From: CAYXBG01 sp964463145
GTDB taxonomy: Bacteria; Acidobacteriota; UBA6911; RPQK01; CBDAPI01
Reading direction: 5' to 3'
Length of the DNA stretch: 22,935 bases
Assembly: GCA_964463145.1 (NCBI GenBank)
Contig: CAYXBG010000024.1
Span: forward strand, 1 to 22,935
The stretch's first letter is position 1. Each line of letters begins with the position of its first letter. The position numbers and the translations under genes are program-made. The notes beneath the pieces are model-generated. The model made no database searches, had not been told where the DNA came from, and saw only the letters and a list, made by a program, of their open reading frames with translations. Shown one piece after another: positions 1 to 7,541 of the stretch.

Positions 1-1315
1 TAAGGGTTTTAACAACCTCCGACTCAGGTATCATCGAAGTTTTCTCTCCTGAAGGCTTTTCTTCTATAGATATACTCCGTCTTTCCTTTTTCTCCTCTTC
101 ACCCGAAGTTTTCTCTCTCAAAGTTTCGCTCTTGGAAGGCCTTGGGATAACACCCTGATGACTAGTTTTCAACTCGTCCCCTCCTCCCGAGCTCAGCTGC
201 CTAATGGTCTCCTCAAGGTCTGGCAATGTAGTTAATTCAATCAGGGTAAGGAGCGCCATTTCCAGATGGAGGAAAGGATTGGAATGCATCTTCATCTCTT
301 CATCTGTACGTACCAATAGCTGATAGAGACGGATCAAGTCGAGCCGGGTGAATCCTCCCGCCTGAGCAGATAAATCGTCCTTAATACGATCAGGAAGATG
401 CAATAGCTCCTCATCCCATCCGACAACCTTACAGACCATCAAATCACGTACATGCTGGATCAATCTACTAACAAAGCTGTGCGGTTCAACCCCTGCTTGA
501 GTAATCGAAGATAGACTCCCCAAAAGAGATATCCGATCTCTCTCCAAAATACCCTTAACAAGGCTAATCACTAAATCATCATCAAGAGCGCCCAAGAGCG
601 TCTGTACATCTCGAGTTTGGATTTCGTCTCCGCTAAAGGCCACCACTCGATCAAGGGAAGATAGTGCATCGCGCATACTACCCTGAGCAGCCGAAGCAAT
701 CGCTTGGATTGCAATTTCGGAGGCCTTAATACCTTCCTCCTGACATATCAACTGCAAATGCTGGGATATCGCCGAAAAAGGAATCCGCTTGAACTCAAAG
801 TCCTGACAGCGTGAGGCTATAGTATCTGGGATTTTGTGGTATTCAGTAGTAGCCAAGATAAACTTAACGTGCGATGGGGGCTCTTCAAGTGTCTTGAGAA
901 GGGCGTTGAACGCTCCTTTTGACAACATGTGTACTTCGTCAATAATAAAAACCTTGAATCGATCCCTGGCCGCTCCATAACGCACACTCTCTCGGATTTC
1001 TCTAATATTATCTATCCCAGTATTGGATGCAGCATCGATCTCTAGTACATCCACACATGAGGAAGATACAATCTCTTGACACGAATCACACTCTCCACAA
1101 GGCTCTGGCGATAAACCCTGATGGCAGTTGAGCGCTGTAGCGAGAATCCGTGCTGTTGTTGTCTTCCCAACACCCCGTACTCCCGAGAAAAGAAAGGCAT
1201 GGGCAAGTCGATCGTGTCGAATAGCATTTTGCAAGGTCAGAGTGACCGGTTCCTGACCAACCACCTCAGAAAATCTCTCCGGTCTCCATTTTCTAGCCAG
1301 TACCTGATACGCCAT
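1..1315 (-). CDS. dnaX: DNA polymerase III subunit gamma/tau (3' end off the left edge)
   Basis: Clamp-loader ATPase subunit of the replicative DNA polymerase III holoenzyme, cytoplasmic. The reading frame opens with ATG at 1315 and stays open to base 2, giving about 438 residues without the C terminus. The protein starts MAYQVLARKWRPERF, typical of DnaX. Visible motifs: Walker A GVRGVGKT (about residues 45-52), a zinc-binding set Cys64-x8-Cys73-x2-Cys76-x2-Cys79, Walker B with FIIDEVHM (about 123-130), and the sensor/arginine-finger SRC motif near residue 168. After about residue 380 the sequence becomes Lys/Glu/Ser-rich, as in the linker before the tau-specific region. No clear programmed frameshift signal was recognised in the part present. 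No strong SD precedes the ATG. It lies 44 nt downstream of the SRP RNA gene on the same strand with no obvious terminator between, so co-transcription is possible. Confidence 0.96.
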   Translation of the reverse strand, partial: MAYQVLARKWRPERFSEVVGQEPVTLTLQNAIRHDRLAHAFLFSGVRGVGKTTTARILATALNCHQGLSPEPCGECDSCQEIVSSSCVDVLEIDAASNTGIDNIREIRESVRYGAARDRFKVFIIDEVHMLSKGAFNALLKTLEEPPSHVKFILATTEYHKIPDTIASRCQDFEFKRIPFSAISQHLQLICQEEGIKASEIAIQAIASAAQGSMRDALSSLDRVVAFSGDEIQTRDVQTLLGALDDDLVISLVKGILERDRISLLGSLSSITQAGVEPHSFVSRLIQHVRDLMVCKVVGWDEELLHLPDRIKDDLSAQAGGFTRLDLIRLYQLLVRTDEEMKMHSNPFLHLEMALLTLIELTTLPDLEETIRQLSSGGGDELKTSHQGVIPRPSKSETLREKTSGEEEKKERRSISIEEKPSGEKTSMIPESEVVKTL

Positions 1316-1359
1316 GTTTCTGACCCGGAATAGAATGCGTCATATTAAGAGATATCGAA

Positions 1360-1486
1360 CCCATCCTAATCATCAGGCTTCGGGCAACCTGCGGCACACA
1401 AGTGGGCCCCTTAATGCTGCTTCCTTCCGGACCTGACATGGTTCGAGGCGCTTGTTGCACAGGACCCGAAACCTGACCAGGATGGG
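1360..1486 (-). ncRNA. ffs: Signal recognition particle RNA, small bacterial (4.5S-type)
   Basis: RNA scaffold of the signal recognition particle, which binds Ffh to target nascent membrane and secreted proteins. On the minus strand the hallmark apical domain GUCAGGUCCGGAAGGAAGCAGC, with its GGAA tetraloop, reads from about 1436 to 1415. The flanks pair as a long interrupted hairpin. CCUG pairs with CAGG, UUUCGGG with CCCGAAG, UCAGG with CCUGA, and at the base CCCAUCC (1486-1480) with GGAUGGG (1366-1360). These pairings set the ends at roughly 1486 and 1360, about 127 nt; the true ends could differ by several bases. A minimal core would be about 1381-1468. It sits directly upstream of dnaX. 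Confidence 0.93.
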
Positions 1487-1508
1487 CGACTCTCGCCCAT
1501 CCTGGTCA
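1474..1508 (-). other. 16-bp perfect hairpin at the 5' border of the SRP RNA
   Basis: Bases 1474-1489 and 1493-1508 are perfect reverse complements with a 3-base loop (1490-1492). The inner arm is also the 5' basal strand of the SRP RNA, so this leader hairpin competes with the SRP basal helix. There is no T-run on either side, so it does not look like a simple intrinsic terminator. It may be a processing signal in the precursor; that is inference. Confidence 0.6.
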
Positions 1509-1513
1509 TCATA
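1508..1513 (-). promoter_or_regulatory. Possible -10 box for the SRP RNA transcript
   Basis: The minus strand reads TATGAT here (5 of 6 matches to TATAAT). A start about 7 nt further on would fall near 1500-1502, just before the leader hairpin. No convincing -35 box was found at 16-18 nt, so support is modest. Confidence 0.35.
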
Positions 1514-1553
1514 CACTACCCCCTCCTGCCTCGGGAAGGACTGCCATAGCTCC

Positions 1554-1583
1554 TTGACTTTGGCAAGCAGCCTCCGATCTAAT
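1554..1583 (+). promoter_or_regulatory. Sigma70-like promoter of the tandem tRNA-Ser genes
   Basis: TTGACT at 1554-1559 and TCTAAT at 1578-1583, each 5 of 6 to consensus, with an 18-nt spacer. Predicted transcription start is near 1590, about 12 nt before the first tRNA. An 8-bp inverted repeat (TCCGATCT at 1573-1580, AGATCGGA at 1593-1600) surrounds the -10 box and start site. Confidence 0.6.
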
Positions 1584-1601
1584 TACCGATTCAGATCGGA
1601 T

Positions 1602-1694
1602 GGAGGAGTACCGAAGTGGACGTAACGGGCCCGACTCGAAATCGGGTTGTTCGGTGAAGAGCCGAGCACGTGGGTTCGAATCCCACCTCCTCCG
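1602..1694 (+). tRNA. tRNA-Ser (anticodon CGA)
   Basis: Class II tRNA of 93 nt with a long variable arm, as expected for serine. The acceptor stem GGAGGAG pairs with CTCCTCC (1687-1693) and the discriminator is G1694. The anticodon stem CCCGA/TCGGG encloses the loop CTCGAAA, giving anticodon CGA, which reads UCG codons. The T arm GTGGG-TTCGAAT-CCCAC is intact. The 3' CCA is not encoded (GGA... follows), so it must be added by a nucleotidyltransferase. The second tRNA-Ser begins 14 nt downstream and is probably on the same transcript. Confidence 0.95.
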
Positions 1695-1708
1695 GATTTT
1701 TGTTAGAC

Positions 1709-1798
<90 letters not shown>

Positions 1799-1874
1799 CC
1801 AAAAGAAGTCCTGCAGACTGCAAAATACTGCCTGGAAATATTATTTTCATGGTTGCTATTCCCCCAGAATGAGA

Positions 1875-2360
1875 CTACTCAGAATACTTTTGGAGTTTGC
1901 GTTTCCCCGCGAAAAACTTCTTAAGTAAAGAATGGGATTCTAATTCCATAAATCCTCCCTCCCATTTAACCTGATGATTAGACGCTTCAGCCCGAAGTAA
2001 GCTTGACACCGAACTAACAGAACCACTCTTAGGATCGAATGCACCGAACACCAATCTGGCAACTCGAGACCAAATGAGAGCCCCAGCACACATTGCACAG
2101 GGTTCCAGAGTGACATATAAAGTGGTGTCCAGCAGTCGGTAGTTGTTTAGTTTGGAAGCTCCTGCACGCAACACCAATACCTCCGCATGCGCAGTCGGAT
2201 CACAGTTCTGGACACTTCTATTATGATCAGAGGCTATTAGACCTTCTCGCCCCACCAGCACTGCACCAACAGGTACCTCTCCAGAAACCGCCGCATTGGA
2301 AGCCTGCTCCAGAGCCAGCTTCATCCATTTGGCATCCATCTCGTCACTGAACTCATTCAA
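1875..2360 (-). CDS. tadA: tRNA(adenine34) deaminase TadA
   Basis: Zinc-dependent deaminase converting the wobble adenosine of tRNA-Arg(ACG) to inosine. At 161 residues it matches the family's usual length. The active site is plain: HAE (His58 zinc ligand, Glu60 proton shuttle) and PCAMC (Cys88 and Cys91 zinc ligands), followed by AGALIWSRV, typical of TadA rather than other cytidine deaminases. The frame can begin at TTG 2360, preceded by a purine-rich AGGGGTGGTG at SD distance, or at ATG 2339 (MDAKWMKLALEQA), which has a weaker site; TTG is slightly preferred. The gene starts 22 nt after the GWxTD gene ends on the same strand, so the two are probably co-transcribed. It converges on the tRNA-Ser pair. 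Confidence 0.95.
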   Translation of the reverse strand: MNEFSDEMDAKWMKLALEQASNAAVSGEVPVGAVLVGREGLIASDHNRSVQNCDPTAHAEVLVLRAGASKLNNYRLLDTTLYVTLEPCAMCAGALIWSRVARLVFGAFDPKSGSVSSVSSLLRAEASNHQVKWEGGFMELESHSLLKKFFAGKRKLQKYSE

Positions 2361-2382
2361 ACTAACACCACCCCTAAAAAAA

Positions 2383-4041
2383 TCACTGTAGGCTAGCGGT
2401 TACTGCCCGAATATCAAATTGATCAAAAATGCTTATCTTTTTATTACTGACCTTGTCCTTAAGAACAACTGCAATTTGATACCGTCCTGGCGATAGTTCA
2501 CTAGTTGTAATTGGGTGCAATAAGACAACCCTCTGATCTGAGAAAAACTGTATCGATGCCCCCGATTTATCAACGTACTCATCTACCATCTGACCTTCCT
2601 TGCTCACTCTATAAAGCACATGCAAAGATGGACTAGCCGTAGACTGATCCAACTTTACACCGTAGGCCTGGAAATAAATTTGCAGGGGGACCCCAACCAG
2701 AAAGCTCTTCCTCAGGCTGGGACGAATCAGAAGATCTCCCAGCACAAACATCGTATTGGGGCCAGGCATTTCGACGAGCTGCTTTACGGTGTCAGACAGG
2801 AACAGAGAACTTACCGATAATCCTTCGATAATATTCTCTGGTATGACTACCGCTCTCCGAACTCCAATCTTTCCACTAGTTTTATCCTTGAGGACAAGAT
2901 CTAGCTTGTACCGGCCTTTCTGTTCTAGAACCAAAACCTGTTGAAAAGTTGACCTTTTTCCCTGGCCCGAATAAGACAGAACTAGATCAGTATCAAATTC
3001 CTCCACTATCCGATTCCCTAGACTTGTAATCCTGCCATATAAAACCAGACGAGCCCGCCTAGAAGAGGTATCGACGTTGAAATCCAAATATCTATTGGCT
3101 ATCTCCATCGTGACGGGAATGATTGCGGTTGAGTCGTTAAGCCTGAAATAATCAATTCGATACGTGAACGGCAGATCTTCATAGGTCACGCCGATCTCTA
3201 TTTCGTTTTTCAAGTCCTTATACCCTAGTGTGGCAGGTCGTTGAATCTTCGTGTACAGCTCGTAACGCTCAAATGGATTGTCTCGTAATAAGTTAGACCG
3301 GAAAGGACTGCTGGTATTACCGGGCGAGAAAAAGGGACGGTCAACTTTAGCAGTTAGTCCTATTGACTCCGCCGCAGTGAGGCCTGCTCCAGGCACCAAA
3401 AGCAAGGCATCCTTTTCTTCGGGCGTCATCGCTATTCGGTACTCACCACTCATTGTGGGGTCCACAAACTCAACTGCAACATTGGCCCCTAGGCCTTCCA
3501 AGTGCCCATACCGCCACACCTCAAAGGGATAGGTAGATGTACTTCCTCCCCCTTCTTGGGAGTGGCGACGGTAACTCCCCCCAGAAGGGTGAGCCTCTAT
3601 TTCTCTTGGAGGACCATGAATAATGTAAATCCTTCCTCTGTCAGTCTGCCAACCCGATATTCCACTGGAAAAATTTTCGTTTGCATACGCCATCCTGCGA
3701 TAGTGCTCCTCCTTAAACTCATTTCCAGCTGTGCGGGGATCAGTATCTCTGCGGAGCCAAAATTGCTCTATGAAGGCCTCTCTCTCCTCTGCAGTCGTTA
3801 GTCTTTGAAAGACCTGCTCTTCTTCCTCGCTGATGATGTAAGCAACATCCCGCTCAAGCCAATTCCTGAAATATTCATCGACCTCCCCATCACTTAGGAA
3901 TCCAGAGCCAATCAAAGGCACTACCACCCACGCGAAGATGAAAAAAAACAGCAAGAAAACACCACATTCTTTTGACGCAGCTCTAAGTTTCAACATTTTC
4001 ACTAGCTCGGTGATCGGAGTGGATATCCTGAATCCTAACAT
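2383..4041 (-). CDS. GWxTD domain-containing protein, probably secreted
   Basis: Protein of 552 residues with an N-terminal hydrophobic segment (about residues 27-44) that would act as signal peptide or anchor, followed by a GWxTD domain: GWQTD at about 130-134 in the context GRIYIIHGPP, preceded by an FWLRRDTDP stretch near 94-102. The rest (roughly 200-550) looks like beta-rich extracytoplasmic domains. GWxTD proteins are known mainly as a family defined by this motif, common in Acidobacteriota, with no established function. The start is uncertain. ATG 4041 gives a long charged N terminus, while ATG 3996 (residue 16, MLKLRAASKECG) makes a more ordinary signal sequence; neither has a strong SD. 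It is upstream of tadA by 22 nt, an association without an obvious functional reason. Confidence 0.85.
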   Translation of the reverse strand: MLGFRISTPITELVKMLKLRAASKECGVFLLFFFIFAWVVVPLIGSGFLSDGEVDEYFRNWLERDVAYIISEEEEQVFQRLTTAEEREAFIEQFWLRRDTDPRTAGNEFKEEHYRRMAYANENFSSGISGWQTDRGRIYIIHGPPREIEAHPSGGSYRRHSQEGGGSTSTYPFEVWRYGHLEGLGANVAVEFVDPTMSGEYRIAMTPEEKDALLLVPGAGLTAAESIGLTAKVDRPFFSPGNTSSPFRSNLLRDNPFERYELYTKIQRPATLGYKDLKNEIEIGVTYEDLPFTYRIDYFRLNDSTAIIPVTMEIANRYLDFNVDTSSRRARLVLYGRITSLGNRIVEEFDTDLVLSYSGQGKRSTFQQVLVLEQKGRYKLDLVLKDKTSGKIGVRRAVVIPENIIEGLSVSSLFLSDTVKQLVEMPGPNTMFVLGDLLIRPSLRKSFLVGVPLQIYFQAYGVKLDQSTASPSLHVLYRVSKEGQMVDEYVDKSGASIQFFSDQRVVLLHPITTSELSPGRYQIAVVLKDKVSNKKISIFDQFDIRAVTASLQ

Positions 4042-4218
4042 GCGACCAACACTTTGCAGATTTCTGAGATGTCTGTTAAGAAATAGCTAGACTTCAGAGA
4101 GTCGAGTTATTTCGACAAAAAACATCGGGACATGCCATGAGCGACTTTTATGCTTCAAGTTGCCTGTTTTATTTTGATCATAATGAAAATCCGACACTTC
4201 CAGGAACAACCCTAGAGA
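4042..4218. other. Divergent intergenic region between the GWxTD gene and wtpA
   Basis: It should hold promoters in both directions. Only weak candidates are visible: CATAAT (4179-4184) on the plus strand without a properly spaced -35, and TTGTTC-18-CATTAT on the minus strand. No ModE/TunR-type palindrome or riboswitch was recognised. Confidence 0.4.
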
Positions 4219-5151
4219 ATGAGTGGAAATCCTAAGGATCAAGATCGTAAAAAACTTATTCCAAGACGAGGGTTCTTATCCTTTTTGTCTGCCAGTGTTT
4301 TGTCTTCCAGTAGGTGCAGTAAACCTACTCAGAACATAGTCTTTTTACATGCCGGAAGCCTGACTCCTCTGATCAGAGAACTAAGTCGACGCTTCGAAAG
4401 TAACAACCCACATACGCGCATCCTAAGTGAACCCTCTGGAAGTCTTGACGCAATCAGAAAAATCACAGAACTAGGAAAACCTTGTGACATCATCGCAACT
4501 GCAGACCATCGCCTCTTATCCCAATTTATCGTACCCATTTTTTCGGACCGTTATTATGAGATTTTGGGAAACGAGATAGTCCTGGCTACAGCCCGTCCAG
4601 ATCTTTTCTCGAGTTCACCCAAAACATGGTCAAAGGAATGGCACAGACGGATCGGCCAATTAACTTTTGGCCTATCTGATCCAGTTCGAGATCCAGCAGG
4701 ATATTTCACACACCTAGTGTGGAAATTAGCCGAAATCCATTATCAATCACCAGGACTCTACAGACATTTGGTCTCACGTATAGACCAAAGGTGGATACGT
4801 CCAAAATCATCCGAGCTCATCGCACTTTTACAAACAAATCATCTCGATACAGCTTTTATCTACAGGTCCACAGCAATCCAACACAAACTAAAGTATTTGC
4901 TTCTGCCTCCTCAAATTTCGCTTGGAGATCCTGCTTACGCATCTCACTATAAACGAGTCACTGTTCGTGTTGGATCCAAGAAAAATCGCCTTGAGATTGA
5001 TGGGGCTCCTATCCGGTCCGGCGTAGCCTTGCTTAGCCCTGACAACACTCTGGCTCAAAATTTTCTTAATTACATGCTTACTGCAGAATCGACTAATCTA
5101 CTCCCGAGACTAGGCTACACCCGTATCCCTGTCCAAGAGATTTTCCCCTAA
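4219..5151 (+). CDS. wtpA: Molybdate/tungstate ABC transporter substrate-binding protein (WtpA-like)
   Basis: Periplasmic binding component of an oxyanion importer, 310 residues. The core carries the family signature: HAGSL (44-48) shortly after export processing, then GSLDAIRKITELGKPCD (about 74-90) followed by IIATAD, closely resembling WtpA proteins that bind tungstate and molybdate rather than classic ModA. The N terminus is unusual: 15 charged or polar residues, then PRRGFLSFLSASVL, which resembles a twin-arginine motif (RR at 16-17), and a cysteine at 33 in SSSRC. That cysteine context is a poor lipobox because Arg precedes Cys, so lipoprotein status is doubtful. It starts at ATG 4219 with a weak SD and is followed after 11 nt by the permease gene, so it leads a three-gene operon. 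Tungstate versus molybdate preference cannot be read from the sequence. Confidence 0.88.
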   Translation: MSGNPKDQDRKKLIPRRGFLSFLSASVLSSSRCSKPTQNIVFLHAGSLTPLIRELSRRFESNNPHTRILSEPSGSLDAIRKITELGKPCDIIATADHRLLSQFIVPIFSDRYYEILGNEIVLATARPDLFSSSPKTWSKEWHRRIGQLTFGLSDPVRDPAGYFTHLVWKLAEIHYQSPGLYRHLVSRIDQRWIRPKSSELIALLQTNHLDTAFIYRSTAIQHKLKYLLLPPQISLGDPAYASHYKRVTVRVGSKKNRLEIDGAPIRSGVALLSPDNTLAQNFLNYMLTAESTNLLPRLGYTRIPVQEIFP

Positions 5152-5162
5152 TAGAACAGACC

Positions 5163-5930
5163 ATGCACAGTGCTCCTTTCCTGAAAGCTACTTTTTCTTC
5201 CTTGGCTGTGATCGCTGTTGGAATCATCGGGCTCCCTATCCTAATCCTCCTCTTCAGTACATCTCCTCCACAGGTATATGAAACGCTTTTGGAAACTGAA
5301 GTTCTGAATTCCCTATCTTTGACTTTCACCTGTTCTTTTATTGCAACTCTCCTCGGAATGATTTTCGGGACACCCCTCGCATACGTTTTAGCCCGATACC
5401 AATTCCCTCTGAAATCTTTACTGCAGGGACTAGTCGATCTACCGTTAGTAATTCCACATCCAGTAGCGGGGATAGCCTTGTTATTGGGGTTCTCTATCTT
5501 TGGCCGAGACTGGTCCTTCATAGGAAACTGGAGCTCCATCGTCATCGCAATGTTGTTTGTGAGCTTCCCTCTTCTCGTAAATCCTCTTCAGGAAGCCTTT
5601 CATTCCATCCCTCTAGAAATGGAATGGACATCTCGGGCTCTTGGAGTCGGACCCTGGAACACTTTTTTTCGGGTTAGTTTCCCTCTGGTAAGAAGAACTC
5701 TACTTGTGGGCGCCTTGATGATGTGGGCCAGAGGAATCAGCGAGTTCGGTGCAATCGTCATGCTCACTTATAACCCAAAAGTAACCTCGGTTCTTATCTA
5801 TGATCGCTTCACAACAGGCGGCTTGAATGAAGCTCTTCCTGTCGCTGTTGTTCTAATTTGGATCAGTGTCATTTTCTTTGTTTTCTTAAGAACTCTACAG
5901 AAGGAAAGAGGTGTAAGTGCTCGAAATTAG
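5163..5930 (+). CDS. wtpB: Molybdate/tungstate ABC transporter permease (WtpB-like)
   Basis: Inner-membrane permease of 255 residues with about six hydrophobic segments. The cytoplasmic EAA-type loop that docks the ATPase is visible as EMEWTSRALGVGPWNTFFRV followed by SFPLVRRTLLVG, and is followed by ARGISEFGAIVML, characteristic of ModB/WtpB/CysT-type oxyanion permeases. It begins 11 nt after wtpA with no clear SD. It overlaps the start of the ATPase gene by 14 nt, which points to translational coupling. Its position between binding protein and ATPase makes the molybdate/tungstate assignment firmer than either neighbour alone. Confidence 0.9.
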   Translation: MHSAPFLKATFSSLAVIAVGIIGLPILILLFSTSPPQVYETLLETEVLNSLSLTFTCSFIATLLGMIFGTPLAYVLARYQFPLKSLLQGLVDLPLVIPHPVAGIALLLGFSIFGRDWSFIGNWSSIVIAMLFVSFPLLVNPLQEAFHSIPLEMEWTSRALGVGPWNTFFRVSFPLVRRTLLVGALMMWARGISEFGAIVMLTYNPKVTSVLIYDRFTTGGLNEALPVAVVLIWISVIFFVFLRTLQKERGVSARN

Positions 5931-6975
5931 ATCCTTCAGGAGAGATCTTTCTGGATTCACTATTGAGGTCGAAAGGCTGAGTATCAAACAGGGTGAAACC
6001 TATGCTCTATTGGGTCCGAGTGGTGCCGGAAAAACTCAATTCCTGCTCTCAATTGCGGGCTTCACTTCCCTTCAGAATGGTATTATCAGGGTAGCCGGAC
6101 GAGATGTCTCTCAGAGCCCTCCAGAAGATCGTAATATCTCAATAATTTTCCAAAATCCAAATCTATTCCCTCATCTTAATGTTAGGCAAAATATTGAGTT
6201 CGGTAGCCGTGAATCCCTCATACCCGAGTCCCTTATTCATCTCCTCGACCTTGCAGATATATTGGATCTACCAGTCAATCAGCTGAGTGGAGGACAAACC
6301 CAGTTAATAGCCCTGGCAAGAGCCCTTGCTCCACAGCCTCGGATCCTACTTATGGACGAACCCTTTTCGGCACTAGACGGCCAAACCCGGCGACTCCTTA
6401 TTAGCCGATTCAAAAGAGTTCAAAAGCAACTAGGTACAACTTGTCTCCTAGTAACCCATAACCTCGACGATTGTGTATCTTTGGCTGATGAGGTTGGAAT
6501 ACTCGAAAAAGGCAGTCTTGTCGAAAGTGGAAATACTAAACGTATTTTCAACTCACCCGGAAGTGCTGAAATTGCTAGATTCCTCGGATTAGAGAACCTG
6601 TTTTCTGGGACACTTCAGTATAAGGCTGCAGAAGTGCCACCCTCTCTCGACTGCGATGGAATACCTGCAACTTTCAACTTTGAGAATAACATCCTCCATG
6701 TTCTAGCTCGGGACGAGGGAGGAGCCTACGCGTTAATCCGACCCCAGGACATCACACTATCCACTGCCCAGCCTATATCTACATCCGCACTTAATATTCT
6801 CCCTGGTACTATTGTCGATTCACTTGAGCAAGGATCCGTTGTCATGTTGACTGTCGATACAGGTCTACTTTTCAAGGTAGTGGTCACACCTCAGAGCTTC
6901 CGCGAACTGTATCTATCAGACCAAAAAACAGTCTTCCTGAGTTTCAAGGCTTCAGCTGTAAAGATCTACCAGTGA
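5917..6975 (+). CDS. wtpC: Molybdate/tungstate ABC transporter ATP-binding protein (WtpC-like)
   Basis: ATPase of the oxyanion importer, 352 residues. Motifs: Walker A GPSGAGKT (33-40), Q-loop Gln79 in IIFQNPNLFPHL, signature LSGGQ (123-127), Walker B LLMDEP (144-149) and switch His181. A C-terminal extension of about 120 residues contains ALIRPQDITLS and a TOBE/MOP-like region ending LSFKASAVKIY, as in regulated molybdate/tungstate ATPases where this domain can sense the oxyanion. It starts at GTG 5917 with the SD-like GGAAAGAGG a few bases upstream, inside the end of wtpB. In the signature, Thr follows Gln (LSGGQTQ) where Arg or Lys is common, a mild deviation. Confidence 0.92.
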   Translation: MLEIRSFRRDLSGFTIEVERLSIKQGETYALLGPSGAGKTQFLLSIAGFTSLQNGIIRVAGRDVSQSPPEDRNISIIFQNPNLFPHLNVRQNIEFGSRESLIPESLIHLLDLADILDLPVNQLSGGQTQLIALARALAPQPRILLMDEPFSALDGQTRRLLISRFKRVQKQLGTTCLLVTHNLDDCVSLADEVGILEKGSLVESGNTKRIFNSPGSAEIARFLGLENLFSGTLQYKAAEVPPSLDCDGIPATFNFENNILHVLARDEGGAYALIRPQDITLSTAQPISTSALNILPGTIVDSLEQGSVVMLTVDTGLLFKVVVTPQSFRELYLSDQKTVFLSFKASAVKIYQ

Positions 6976-7139
6976 TAAATGGTCTCATCAAGAGAGACTG
7001 ACCGACATCCTATGGAACCAATTTCGTGTAAGTCGTCCAGTCATGAGAGAATAAGATATCTGAGTTATTAGATCGCTGGGTAGACAATTTGTACACCTTC
7101 CAGGCTGAAACGAAAGCAGCCCAAAGGTAAAGGAGAGCC
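6976..7139 (+). other. Intergenic region between wtpC and the A-type Fe-S carrier gene
   Basis: A short imperfect stem (GTCTC with GAGAC near 6981-7000) follows wtpC but has no T-run, so a terminator is not supported. No convincing promoter was found. The only clear element is the strong SD AAGGAG just before the next gene. Confidence 0.4.
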
Positions 7140-7463
7140 ATGATCACCTTGACTGAGAAAGCAACCGAGCAGGTAAAGCAGTTCATTAGTGGACAACAGG
7201 AGCCCTATGAAGGTATTAGGCTATCTGTACACGCAGGCGGATGCTCGGGATTTGAATATAAGATGCAGCTTGAACGGACCGAGCGCGATGGGGATCAGGT
7301 TATCAAAAGCTCCGGCTTCAATCTTTACATAGATGAACAAAGTCTCATCTATTTATCCGGCACCGAAATTGATTTTGTCGAATCTTCAACGGGAGCTGGT
7401 TTCGCGTTCAAAAATCCTAATAGTAAAGGTAGCTGTGGGTGCGGTGAATCCTTCACCGTATAG
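7140..7463 (+). CDS. A-type iron-sulfur cluster carrier (IscA/ErpA/SufA family)
   Basis: Small cytoplasmic protein of 107 residues, the standard length for HesB/IscA-family carriers, which accept Fe-S clusters from scaffolds and hand them to apoproteins. All three conserved cysteines are present: Cys35 in HAGGCSGF, and Cys99 and Cys101 in the C-terminal GSCGCGESF. Family hallmarks FVESSTGAGFAFKNPN are also visible. The start at ATG 7140 has a strong SD (AAGGAG, about 5 nt upstream). No other isc/suf genes are in the window, so which of IscA, SufA or ErpA it corresponds to cannot be decided. It follows the wtp operon by 164 nt and precedes the EamA-like gene by 78 nt. Confidence 0.93.
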   Translation: MITLTEKATEQVKQFISGQQEPYEGIRLSVHAGGCSGFEYKMQLERTERDGDQVIKSSGFNLYIDEQSLIYLSGTEIDFVESSTGAGFAFKNPNSKGSCGCGESFTV

Positions 7464-7541
7464 GCACCATCCTAGAGAGATTTTTTCGGAGGAGGCACCC
7501 CTTAATTCCTCTCGATTTTCATTCTGGAAGGAAGTGATTTG

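Noticed and set aside
1474..1508. Hairpin as a rho-independent terminator between SRP RNA and tRNA transcripts
   Set aside because: The 16-bp stem is perfect but has no T-run on either strand, and one arm is part of the SRP RNA itself.
5093..5545. 150-codon minus-strand open frame within wtpB
   Set aside because: It is antisense to a well-supported permease gene, and its product is low-complexity and Arg/Lys-rich without family features.
6981..7000. Stem after wtpC as a terminator
   Set aside because: The stem is only about 5 bp and no T-run follows.
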